64,000 nucleotides of DNA, from NCBI GenBank assembly GCA_949361645.1, contig OX442433.1, positions 230,001 through 294,000 of the forward strand, read 5' to 3'. The stretch comes from Spongilla lacustris. Its lineage: Eukaryota; Porifera; Demospongiae; Spongillida; Spongillidae. Made by a program: the position numbers and the translations under genes. Below the pieces are notes generated by a model. The model had not been told where the DNA came from, did no database searches, and saw nothing but the letters and a program-made list of their open reading frames with translations. Position 1 is the stretch's first letter; each line of letters starts with the position of its first letter. Shown here in pieces: positions 11,598-21,503 of this stretch.

Positions 11598-14337
11598 ACA
11601 TGGAGGAGAAGAGACAGGTTACCAGCAAGCCTTCCCACCCACAGGAGATGACATCACAGGAAGCTCGTGTGATTACTAATTTTTCAAAGTGTGACTTTAC
11701 TGAGATGCACAAGCATTTTAAGGCCGTCTCAGAGGCCCGCAAGGCAATGTCCAAGGAACAAAAACAAGCCATCAAGGCTGAGAATGAGAAGATACAGGCG
11801 GAGTATGGGTGGTGTATCATCGATTCTCATAAGTAAGTGAAGGTGGAGTGGAATGGTGGCGGTATGTGTGTATGTGTGTGTTTCCATGTGTATATATGTG
11901 TGTGTTTCCATGTGCGTATATGTGTCCATGTGTGTATGTGTCCATGTGTGTATGTGTGTGTGTCCATGTGTGTATGTGTGTGTTTCCATGTGTATATATG
12001 TGTGTGTTTCCATGTGCGTATGTGTGTCCATGTGTGTATGTGTGCATGTGTGTATGTGTGTGTCCATGTGTGTATGTGTGTGTGTGCATGTGTGTATGTG
12101 TGTGTCCATGTGTGTATGTGTGTGCATGTGTGTGTGTGTGTCCATGTGTGTATGTGTGTGTGTGCATGTGTGTATGTGTGTGCATGTGTGTATGTGTGTG
12201 TCCATGTGTGTATGTGTGTGTCCATGTGTGTATGTGTGTCCATGTGTGTATGTGTGTGTGTGCATGTGTGTATGTGTGTGTCCATGTGTGTATGTGTGTG
12301 GTGTCCATCAGCTGCTTGCAGTGGGTGGGGCTTGGAGATTGGGAGCATGCAGAGTGGGACTGCCACATGACACATTCTTATCGGTGTTGTCCAGTAACAT
12401 ATTGGTGTTGTCCAGTAACATACTGCATCAATAGCCACAGCTTTCATTGACCTGCTTCCTGCTGCTTGAAATTAATTAATGGCAAAAACACAAGATGTAT
12501 TTGTGATGTATATCCTAACCACATATGTAACCACATGTTTTATATAGTATAGGTCAGCTATTAAGAATTTCCCTAACCACATATGTTTGTTACATATCTC
12601 CTAACCACACGTAAAAGGTCAGCTAAAGAACAGTATCATCAAGACTCGAATTAAAACGATTGTGCCTTACGTCCTTAATACACGTCTTTAAATGGGTAGC
12701 ATAGCAATTAGGTTGTAAGAAATCTCATAAATTGACGTCACAATATCTGCACCACATTACGTTTAACACCAGGTTATGTTAGATGCAAGGCAATCTTGAA
12801 TATTGAACAATTTTCTCCTACTGTTTTTTTCTTTTTCTTGCAGCATCTTACTGTATGAAGCATTTTGGTACTCAGTGCATATTTGGGGTCAATTGCCTGG
12901 TTCAAAAGTATAGGCAAGTCTGGTCAAGCAATAAAGCCATGCCCACCTTCAGAATGCCTTCTGGCTGGCCAGTTGTTCATCCCTCGTGTGATATAAAAGT
13001 TTAACAGCAGTAGTGCGTATAGTTACATTGAATAATTGTGTGCAGTATGACACAAGCTATGCAGTTGCCACTTGGACCTGGTAGGTAATGCAAGCGTCTT
13101 GGAGGTCATGTCACCATGCAGGGAGCAGCACTTTATCCATCCCTTCGCATCCTTCCAGAATTGGGACTCCACTCTTCTGAAATTGTCAACAGAAATCTCC
13201 CTGACAGTGACGAAGGGTTTGATTAGACCCCTCCAGCTAATGCATGCGTGTGGGCCTATATATTTGGTGACAAGGCCTCCCAAGAAGCTGTTTAGCCTAC
13301 CAGGTGGCAGTTGCATATTGCAGTACATCCATGGGTGTGTTTTTGGCATTGCGGCAAACACGCTATACCAGTGTCACCCCCTCCTTCCTCCCCCCCATTT
13401 ACATGTTCTGCACGCTTCACTGTGTTTACCCATTGCCAACATAAACTGATAATAGTCACTGTGCACTACTGCTGTATGGCAGCACAAAAGGACCAATGCC
13501 TCTTGAATGGCAGCCTTCTTTGTTCTTTGGCCAAGTAAAGTCTCGCCATATGTTGTAAACCTGGTGTTAAACAAAAGGCAATCAAAAACGTAATTCAAAA
13601 TAATAAACATCTTAGAAGTTGTAGCTTGTTGTAAGGGCAATTCAGTGTTGGTCGTTACAGCATCGGTGATGAGGCATGCCAGAACAGTGTGTTAATGATT
13701 GAAGTGTACTTGTAAAATGGTTTAGCCATAAACCTGCTGCTGCTCATTTTATGCAGGATGTTTCAGAATGACTTATTGGAATTATTTGGAATTATTTGAT
13801 GATTGTACTCCTGTATTTGGAATTATTAAGGATTATAATCTTGTATGGGAATTAGTTTGTTAGCCATGTTTTCCCCCCAGCATTACTGTAACGTGGGTAG
13901 TAGATGGTATGTTCTTGGAAAAAATGTTTGTTGTGGTGAACGTAAATTGTACAATGTTGAAAGCTTAAAAAGGTAATGTAGCGTGCTTACTTCCTCTGCT
14001 CAACAATCTGACAGCATAAACAAGCTATTGCTGTTCATAAGCATCATTTATTGCAATAACTTTCAGTTTCACAATACTGTTTTGCTGTTTATTTAGGGAG
14101 AAGATTGGGAACTTCAAGATTGAACCTCCCGGGCTCTTTAGGGGGCGTGGTGATCACCCAAAGCAGGGCAAGATTAAGGTGAGTTTGTTATTAAAGGAGA
14201 GACGGTCCCACCTACTATCGAGGGCAACTGTCCTCTGCAGAAACGGGTCCAGCCAGAAGACATTATTATCAATATTGGAAAGTTAGTAATAGCTTTGCAT
14301 TCATTGGGTTCCTTTGACCCTCTCACTATGCCCACCT

Positions 14338-14374
<37 letters not shown>

Positions 14375-14833
14375 AGGGATGCTTCCATTCCTGTGCCCCC
14401 AGCTGGTCACAAGTGGAAATCTGTTCAACATGACAACAAGGTTGAGGCGGGACGCATCATCATGTGATCTGACATGTGACATATATGGCCTTCAGGTGAC
14501 CTGGCTTGTATCGTGGACAGAGAACATTCAGGGCGCCATCAAGTATGTCATGTTGAATCCAACATCACGGCTGAAGGTGAGTCAGAAGAGGAGGAGAAGG
14601 TTGCATCATGATGGTCACTGTGTGTGTAGGGAGAGAAAGACTGGTGCAAGTATGAAACGGCCAGAAAACTCAAGGTACTCTGCCAATCCAGTGGTCATAT
14701 TTTTACCACCACACCTGTGCCTTCAGGACTGCATTGAAACTATCAGAGAACAGTATAGGGAAGACTGGAAGTCTAAGGAGATGAAAGTCAGGCAGAGGTG
14801 GGTGAACTGTGGCCAAGTTCTGATGGACTTCAT

Positions 14834-14904
<71 letters not shown>

Positions 14905-16514
14905 TACATGCTCAGAGCTGTGGCTGTGTACTTTATTGACAAGGTCAGTCAACTAAGATAGGCTTAGGAACCTTTCATTTGTTTTTTCCTCTTGTAATCC
15001 ACACACACATACACTGCACACACATACACACACTGCACACACATACACATACACTGCACACACATTACACACCACACACACAGCTTGCACTGAGAGCTGG
15101 AAATGAGAAGGATGCAGATGAGTCTGCTGACACTGTTGGTTGCTGTTCCCTTCGTGTTGAGCACATCAGTGAGTTTGGGGGGGGGAGGGGAGGAGTTTGG
15201 AGGGAAATGGGAGGGGCAACAGTATCTATCATGCACTGTGTATTATAAATCTGCAGTCTTTATTGTACCAGTTAATGTGTGTAGTTCTGTAGGAGGCAGG
15301 CCTGCATGCTTACATGTATATATAGATATTTCAAATCAATCTGTTGTCTCTCTGCAGAGCTACATGACGAAATGGATGGAAAGGAGTTTGTTGTTGAGTT
15401 TGACTTCCTGGGCAAGGACTCTGTCCGCTACTACAATAAAATTCCTGTGGAGAAACAGGTATTCAAGGACCTTCACCTCTTTATGAAGGGCAAAGAGCCA
15501 GGCGATGACTTGTTTGACCGTCTGACTGTGAGTGGAGGAGGGCCAGGGGGTCTCCATGCTTGCCCTGTAACCGTTACCCCCACTCCCTCATCCTCCACCC
15601 CTTGAAGACCACAACCCTAAACAAGCACCTCTCTGAGTTGATGCCTGGACTAACTGCAAAGGTACACATTGGCATGCTTTTTAAGTGACATTCGTTTTAC
15701 TGTGTGTATGTGTAGGTGTTTAGGACATACAATGCCTCCATCACTCTACAATCACAATTGGACCAGCTGACAAATGGTACATTCATTGTTGACACAAGTG
15801 GTCTTATTTACCCCTTGCATTGTTTCTTTTAGCTGAGGACCCTATTCCCTCCAAGCTACTTGCGTACAATAGAGCAAACAGGGCTGTAGCCATTCTCTGT
15901 AACCACCAGGTGACTGGATGGCCTTAATCAGAGTGTGTCGCTCTATTCTAACCTTTCTCCTTTCTTACTGTTGTTGTACAAAGCGAGCGGCACCAAAAAA
16001 CTTCAGTCAGCAGATGAGCAACTTGCAGGCAAAGCTAAGCGCTAAGGATGACAACATTGCGGACGTCAAGAAGGAGATAAAGGACCTGCAGAAGGAGGCC
16101 AAGGCCACTAAGGACTCCAAGATACTCAAGTGCGCTGTGGGAGGGGGGAGGGAGGCCTTTATGTTTTGTTAACCTCATCACCTTTGTGTCACTTTGTAGG
16201 CAGCTGGAGTCCAAGCAGAAAAGGCTGGCCCAGTTGGAGGACGCACGACAGAAGCTTGAACTACAGGCCACCGACAAGGTACAGTTACACCAAGCTGCTG
16301 GTGTAGAAACCTGCAAAGTATGTTGGTATTGACTTCACAGGAAGAGAATAAGGAGATAGCTCTTGGGACGTCCAAGCTGAACTACCTTGACCCCAGAATT
16401 ACCGTGTCCTGGTGCAAGAAATGGGATGTCCCCATCGAGAAGGTGTACAACCGCACACAGAGGGACAAGTTTGCCTGGGCAATTGACATGGCTGATGAAA
16501 CATTCGTGTTTTAG
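9670..16514 (+). CDS. TOP1: DNA topoisomerase I (type IB)
   Basis: Nuclear type IB topoisomerase that relaxes supercoils by a transient 3'-phosphotyrosyl nick. The start is a tiny 18-nt coding exon (MEQKKA, 9670-9687) that splices in frame into [11 protein letters not shown] and the charged N-terminal tail. The tail includes a [12 protein letters not shown] lysine repeat at about 10430-10590. The core follows: [118 protein letters not shown] and [12 protein letters not shown]. Then come a coiled-coil linker and the C-terminal domain, with the catalytic tyrosine in [15 protein letters not shown]. It ends in DMADETFVF. All catalytic blocks are present. One intron (about 11834-14097) is unusually large, and one acceptor has a 33-C tract. 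Convergent with the Rab gene. Confidence 0.97.
11548..11594. repeat. (GT)n microsatellite in a TOP1 intron
   Basis: Nearly pure GT dinucleotide run starting about six bases after the 5' splice site that follows FFNDWKK. Open frames through it on both strands are artefacts. Confidence 0.9.
11866..12300. repeat. TGTGTCCATG-type minisatellite in a TOP1 intron
   Basis: About 430 bp of imperfect units combining tgtgtgtatgtg and tgtccatgtg. It starts about 30 nt after the 5' splice site of the big TOP1 intron. Long frames (up to about 200 codons of VCVCM or HTHTYTHG) on both strands come from the repeat. Confidence 0.9.
12400..14090. other. Non-repetitive part of the large TOP1 intron
   Basis: About 1.7 kb of ordinary-complexity DNA. 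The minus strand carries two moderate open frames (13023-13361 and 13374-13640) with normal-looking residue composition but no family I recognise. A perfect CRE-like TTGACGTCAC lies near 12733. The stretch could hold a nested minus-strand gene or an eroded element; I cannot decide. Confidence 0.4.
14342..14374 (+). repeat. (C)33 homopolymer serving as a TOP1 polypyrimidine tract
   Basis: Thirty-three consecutive Cs are followed directly by AG (14375-14376) and the TOP1 exon encoding [15 protein letters not shown]. Nothing else pyrimidine-rich lies closer to this acceptor. Confidence 0.9.
14834..14902. repeat. (GT)n microsatellite in a TOP1 intron
   Basis: About 34 GT dinucleotides between the exon ending MKVRQR and the exon carrying AVYFIDK. 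Related CA-rich units follow at 15000-15090 in the next intron. Confidence 0.9.
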
Positions 16515-16756
16515 GAGTCTCTTGTACAATTTCAGATTATGTGTCAGAGTCTTTATTTGGAACGACTTGCATATTAATTCTACTTTCACATGTTTTATCA
16601 CTCGGTGTACAGAACAGACTGCAACAACAACAACAACAAAAAAAACACAATACATAATCCCCCCAAAAAAAAAGTGGATTGCTTGAGGTGGAATTTTATG
16701 TGCATATATAAAAAGGAGGTTTTGTCTGCATGGGAGAACCTCCTCGAGTTGGTGGT

Positions 16757-17952
16757 CTACCTGCAACCTTTGCAACCACCACCACCTGGGTTCTTGCCAG
16801 CCTTATCGTCCACAGGATGCAGTACTGACTGGGTTAATGCTGCAGACTCCGGAGGAAGCTTGCGACCTGCGGAGGGCCAGATGGGTTCCCAGTTTGAAAC
16901 AAGGGGTTCAACCACCTGTGATGACTTGGGACTTACTGATCTCGACAAACAGGGTTTCAACATTTGTGGCATCCAGCGCACTCGTCTCCTTGAATATAGC
17001 ATTGATTGAGGCTGCATAGTCTTCCCCTCTTTTGTAGGGAATCTGAAGGGACCAGTAAGATAATAGTATGAGGAGGCATGAGGGAGGGAGGACCAGATCA
17101 GACATACCTCTCGCTTTTCTTCCAGGTCGCACTTGTTACCAGCAATAGCCAATACGATATTTGGAGGGCCAAGTCGGCGAAGTTCTGTGATCCATTCTTG
17201 TAGCACAGTGAACGTGGACTCCACAGTTATATCATATACTACTATTGCTGCTGCGGAGTTTCGGTAGTACATAGGTAGAAGTGACCGGTACTGGTGTGTG
17301 CATGTGTGCGAGAGAGTGCTGTAAGTACTGATGACAAGGAGAAATGGATGATGAGAGGGAAGTGAGTTGACGAAAGGAGGGAAAGCGAGGTGAGGGAAGG
17401 AGAGAAGGAGAGAAGCGAGGTGAGGGAAGGAGAGGAGGGAAGTGAGGTGATGGAAGGAGGGAAGTGAGGGAAGGAGGGAAGTGAGGGAAGGAGGGAAAGT
17501 GAGGTGAGGAAAGGAGCTACATGTATAGGGAGCTTGAGGAAGAGGTGGAGCTGTTTCTCACTCTTTCCTGTCCAGCTGTGTCCCATATTTGATACTTTAT
17601 TGTGTTGTTGTCCACGGTCAGAGATTTTGACATAAAAGACGCCCTACACAGCAGCGTAGAAGGCCAATGTGCAGGTGTACGGAAAAAACACGATGATGTG
17701 TGGATGACAGGCATGCGTGTGTGTCGAACAGATGACAGATGGTAAAGTGACACTCACACACCCTAGTGTTGTAGTAAGGTTCGCGTTGAAGGCGTTGCTA
17801 ACGAATCTGCCTACCAAGCTGCTTTTCCCGACACCAATGTCCTGGAGAAAGCGTAAATATCGCACGCCCAGCAGCAGTAAGTGCAGCTGGAGTACCATGT
17901 GCCCGTTATGACTTACCCCGAGAAGGCATATTTTAACTTCTCTGACCGACAT
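16757..17952 (-). CDS. Rab22/Rab31-like small GTPase (Rab5 subfamily)
   Basis: Endosomal Rab. It starts MSVREVKICLLG at 17952. The P-loop is DIGVGKSSLVGRF. ASFMSKSLTVDNNTIKYQIW leads to the switch-II motif WDTAGQER, which is joined across an intron to YRSLLPMYYRNSAAAIVVYD. The guanine-base motifs are GNKCDLEEKRE and ETSALDATNVETLF. Continuity through ASFM and MYYR..AAAI.VYD is characteristic of Rab22A/Rab31. The last exon, joined through the acceptor ccgcag, reads EISRKLPPESA and ends GGGGCKGCR. That tail has cysteines at positions -2 and -5, not the usual CC or CXC prenylation end. A further splice at tgcag/gtagac could change it. Convergent with TOP1 (243 bp) and divergent from the TH1 gene (86 bp). 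Confidence 0.92.
17365..17515. repeat. gaaggagggaagtgaggg repeat in a Rab intron
   Basis: Degenerate purine-rich tandem units of about 18-36 bp fill one Rab intron. Confidence 0.75.
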
Positions 17953-18038
17953 GACCTAAGTACGGTTATGTACGAAAGTCGGGGACTCTTTCTCTTACGT
18001 CACTATAACTATTAATAAGCTAATATGTGTACGGAGGA
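17953..18038. promoter_or_regulatory. 86-bp divergent promoter Rab / TH1 protein
   Basis: Only 86 bp separate two divergent start codons. It contains the CRE-like octamer TTACGTCA (17995-18002) within the 13-mer TTACGTCACTATA, which is also present at 9186 in the FAM135/TOP1 gap. Confidence 0.6.
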
Positions 18039-18834
18039 ATGCTGCACGACGAGGAAGAACGGGAGGATGTAAAATTCAAGCAATACTGGGCTAAGAAATT
18101 GCGCAGACAGTCGAGCGATTATAAGCTTTGCGAAGGTGATCATCTCTGTATCAAAGAGAATGGCAAGTTCACGGCACTAATGACCAGAAACTGTTAGTAA
18201 ACAGCATAGCTGCTAGCAGGAACGCTCTCTACTCCTTCTTATTTTTAAAGGTGAAACGAAGCTCATCCTGTCGGATCAAATCATCAAGATAAACCGCAAA
18301 GGAAGGCCCCAGGATCGAATCTTAATCGTCACAGGTATAACAATATGCATTGTTAAAACGGTAGCAAGCCTTACAATTACAGATGGCGCAATATACAACG
18401 CAGAACCGACTTCTCTCAAGGTCCGACGAAGGATCCAGCTGTCCAATATCAGTCACGTTAGCACAAGCTTACTATCAGACAACTTTTTCGTCGTCCACGT
18501 ACCAACGGAATACGACTACCTCTTCGTCAGCCCGCGCAAAACGGAGATAATTGGCGCGTTGAGGCAAGCCTACAGCCGCGCCACAAAGGAGGAACTGCAG
18601 CTTGTAATGCAGAACATGTGAGTAACGTTGAAACTTTTGTAATTCTTATGGAACTCTCCCAAAAAAAAACTAACAGACTAGACTACCGTATTGACAAAGA
18701 ACAACAGAGAAGGCTCGTCTTTGAGCAGGGCGAAGGTATGTTTTATGGCGCGCAATACATGTAAAATGACAAGCTTGGATGCTTACCCTGCAGATGGGGT
18801 TTATACCAAACTATACGCAAAAAAAGTTAGATGA
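18039..18834 (+). CDS. Stand-alone myosin-I TH1-domain protein, no motor
   Basis: Five exons (18039-18192, 18251-18334, 18383-18617, 18677-18735, 18794-18834) total 573 nt, or 190 residues, in one frame. The sequence is a class-I myosin tail homology (TH1) domain: KLILSDQIIKINRKGRPQDR, then ILIVTDGAIYN, KVRRRIQLSNISHVSTS, DNFFVVHVPTEYDYLFVSPR and KTEIIGALRQAY, followed by a short basic end (KLYAKKVR). In class-I myosins TH1 binds acidic phospholipids at membranes. Here no motor, IQ or SH3 region precedes it: the first Met is 86 bp from the divergent Rab gene. An upstream ATG at 18025 opens a 15-codon frame overlapping the start. Likely a membrane-lipid-binding protein (inferred). Family assignment is by recognition of conserved TH1 blocks. 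Confidence 0.85.
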
Positions 18835-19038
18835 TGGCGCATAAGGCTTTGTGATGGAATAGCGCATATTCCCCTATCACATGCGACAATTCAATCTGCA
18901 AGGTGTTGTTACCAGTGGTAGTATTCCGTTTGTCTTGTTATTTTAAAACTTTCACTGAGCATTGCAATAAGCACGTCTACATGTCCTTCATGAATGTAAT
19001 TACATGTATCCCGTATCACTGGATGTGGATGTATTGAA

Positions 19039-21076
19039 TCATTCGCTGACAGCTGCAGTGACTGGAACCACAGAGTTGTAGTGTTCTCCTAAACCATACT
19101 CATGTAGGTGGTAGCTGAAATAAACTGTAATTTATGTGTTGCACAACTGTGGCAGCCAATTAACCTCAAAGTGAGTGTTTTCTCACTGGAGCTGTCTCCT
19201 AACTGTATTGCAGGGGACGAAGCCTGGTATACTGAAACAGAGACACTGTACAAGCTAGAGATGGCTCTGAGCTGTGGTGCATGTGTGATGAGAGTAGAGC
19301 AAGTTATGGGGGGCAAGGGAGAGGGGAGTAAGAGGGAGAGGGGGGCAAGATGATATGGGGGGCAAGGGAGAGGAGTAATGTTGAATTAGTTTAGCATGGC
19401 CCTTACCTCCAGAAGTCCTCCCCAGGCAGCTGTGGACTCAATCTCATGACAGTACTCATCAAACTGGTCTGTGGAATGTGTCTCTTTCACTCCCACACTC
19501 CATTTTATCTTTGCCACAACCCAACACACAACCTCTTCACCATACCAGCAACATGCTCAACCTTGGGTGCCACTCCCCCTGGCATACCACTCCCCCAACA
19601 CCCTCACCACTAAAAAACAAATCTAAACAGCCCCTCCCAAAATCTTTCCCGTCCATCTTACCAGTACTCAGCAGGTCCCCAGTACTAGGATCAGCCATAT
19701 AAGGATGGAATTCATCTTTATGACAGCGAATGTAGCTGGCACATCTAGATCTGATTTCAGCAACTGTAGTCTAATATAAGGAGAGAAATCTGTAAGGGTT
19801 AACCCCTTGGTACCCATAAAAGAATCTATGAGGGTTAATCCCTCAGCACCACAGAGGAGTATTAACCCCTTGGTACCCAATCTGTGAGGGTTCCCTCAGT
19901 GGAATCGGTGAGAATCGCTAACCTTAAGTCCCAGCCGAAGTGCCAACTGATCACTTAATGCTGCATAGAGACTGTGAAAGGAGAAAGAGGGGGTGTAAGA
20001 TAGTATTTAACCCCAAGACCTCTCTCACCAATGTCCATCTGGGAGAATGTCCTTTATTGTAAGACCCAGAGGCTCCAAAATTGCTGACAGCTTCTTCCTC
20101 TCTGCAAGCCTTGGGTTCTTGTCCTCAGAAAGGGCAACCTCTTCTTCCAATGCTATCCTCTGAGCTCTCTCTCTATCCTGGCAGGCCTTCTGCTCCTTGT
20201 AACTCCAAGATGCAGGTTCCATGAAGGCCATAAGTGACTCTCAAATACTCACGACATACCCTTCTTCTCTGCGCTTTGTTCTTCTTCTTTCCAAGGTTCA
20301 CATCTGGTAGTTCTGTACTATGTGTTACTTCCTCCTGGGTAGATGACAGAGACATAACATACATAATGAACTGTTCATGCACACCCCAATGGATTAAAAT
20401 GGAAAGGAAGGGAGGGGATATTTCAACCAGAGCTCATAGTGGGAGGGAGGGAGGGGATATTTCAACCAGAGCTTATAGTGGGAGGGAGGGAGGGGATATT
20501 TCAACCAGGATATTTCAACCAGAGCTTATAGTGGGAGGGAGGGAGGGGATATTTCAACCAGAGCTTATAGTGGGAGGGAGGAGGGGATATTTCAACGAGA
20601 GCTTATAGTGGTTATTTTTTTGGAGTGCAGCTAGAGGTGTTGTCGGTGGGGGTGGGGGTGGGGGGAGACTTATATTTTACATTAGTGTTGGTGGATTTAG
20701 CCATTATTTATTGTTCTGAGAGGTCTATCCAGCTACCCTCCGCACATAGCCCTGGGGCAGCTCTGTATGTAGTGCAGGCGATATACGCACCTTGGCCGGC
20801 ATTGTTGAGAGTTTCCCATAGCTCATGTTCAAGAATGGCAATCTCGGCACTAATTTCTCTTTTCTTCTTCTTATCACCCTTGGGGATACTTCTTTTCAAT
20901 GCTTCAATCCTTGCTGAATTTTGGTAGGCACAGGTAAGTAGTGCAATATCATGAAGGCGGGGGGAGGGGGGGGGGGGGGGGGCATGTAGCATAGATCTAT
21001 TTTTACCCTGAAGATGCATCGAATTTGATCTGTCATCTTTAGCCACTTGTAAAGTGGAGTCCGTGTGTTCGTCCAT
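19039..21076 (-). CDS. OTUD6B: OTUD6-type ovarian-tumour deubiquitinase
   Basis: Cysteine protease of the OTU family; the human relative acts on translation initiation and proteasome assembly. It starts MDEHTDSTLQVAKDD at 21076, then a coiled-coil ARIEALKRSIPKGDKKKKRE. A KKKNKAQRRR block follows. The OTU core reads ILEPLGLTIKDILPDGHC, LYAALSDQLALRLGL, IRSRCASYIRCHKDEFHPYM, DLLSTDQFDEYCHEIEST, AAWGGLLE, LRAISSLYSVSVSVY and the catalytic-histidine block YHLHEYGLGEHYNSV. It ends TAAVSE (stop 19039-19041). The catalytic cysteine codon is split by an intron (TG at about 20026, T in the next exon). Assigned to OTUD6A/B; the symbol is for the closest human relative. Confidence 0.94.
20400..20612. 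repeat. 41-bp minisatellite in an OTUD6 intron
   Basis: About five units of gggaggggatatttcaacca plus gagcttatagtgggagg. One unit is internally shortened. Confidence 0.85.
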
Positions 21077-21246
21077 CCCTGCGATGAGCCTGGGACCGAG
21101 AGCGGTTACCCAAATTAATTATGGTGTTCTTCGTTTAGAATTTCTTTAAGTACGAATTGCTATGACGTTCCCGTGAAGGCTTTACGAAGAGAACTCTGAA
21201 GGCGAAGGCGGCATATATCTATATCTATATATATAGATATATATTT
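21077..21246. promoter_or_regulatory. 170-bp divergent promoter OTUD6 / SLC17A9-like
   Basis: Short shared upstream region ending in an AT-rich imperfect palindrome (tatatctatatctatatata, about 21212-21245) just before the transporter start. No firm factor site seen. Confidence 0.5.
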
Positions 21247-21460
21247 ATGGATGTACCGCTTCGCTGGATCGACGACAAACACTCCATCCAGGTAATGCTG
21301 GATCATACGCACTGGAACGCCGCTCAGAGCCGAGTGTGGGTGCCTACACTATTTTCTGGGTTGGTGGTGCTGATGGCGAGTCGTATCTCTCTCCCAGTCT
21401 GCATGGCCGAAATGGCCCAAGACCTACAGTGGGACAAAAGAGTACAGGTACCAATGATGC

Positions 21461-21503
<43 letters not shown>

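Noticed and set aside
21212..21246. AT palindrome as a TATA box for SLC17A9
   Set aside because: It directly abuts the start codon; too close to act as a TATA box for a transcript with any 5'-UTR.
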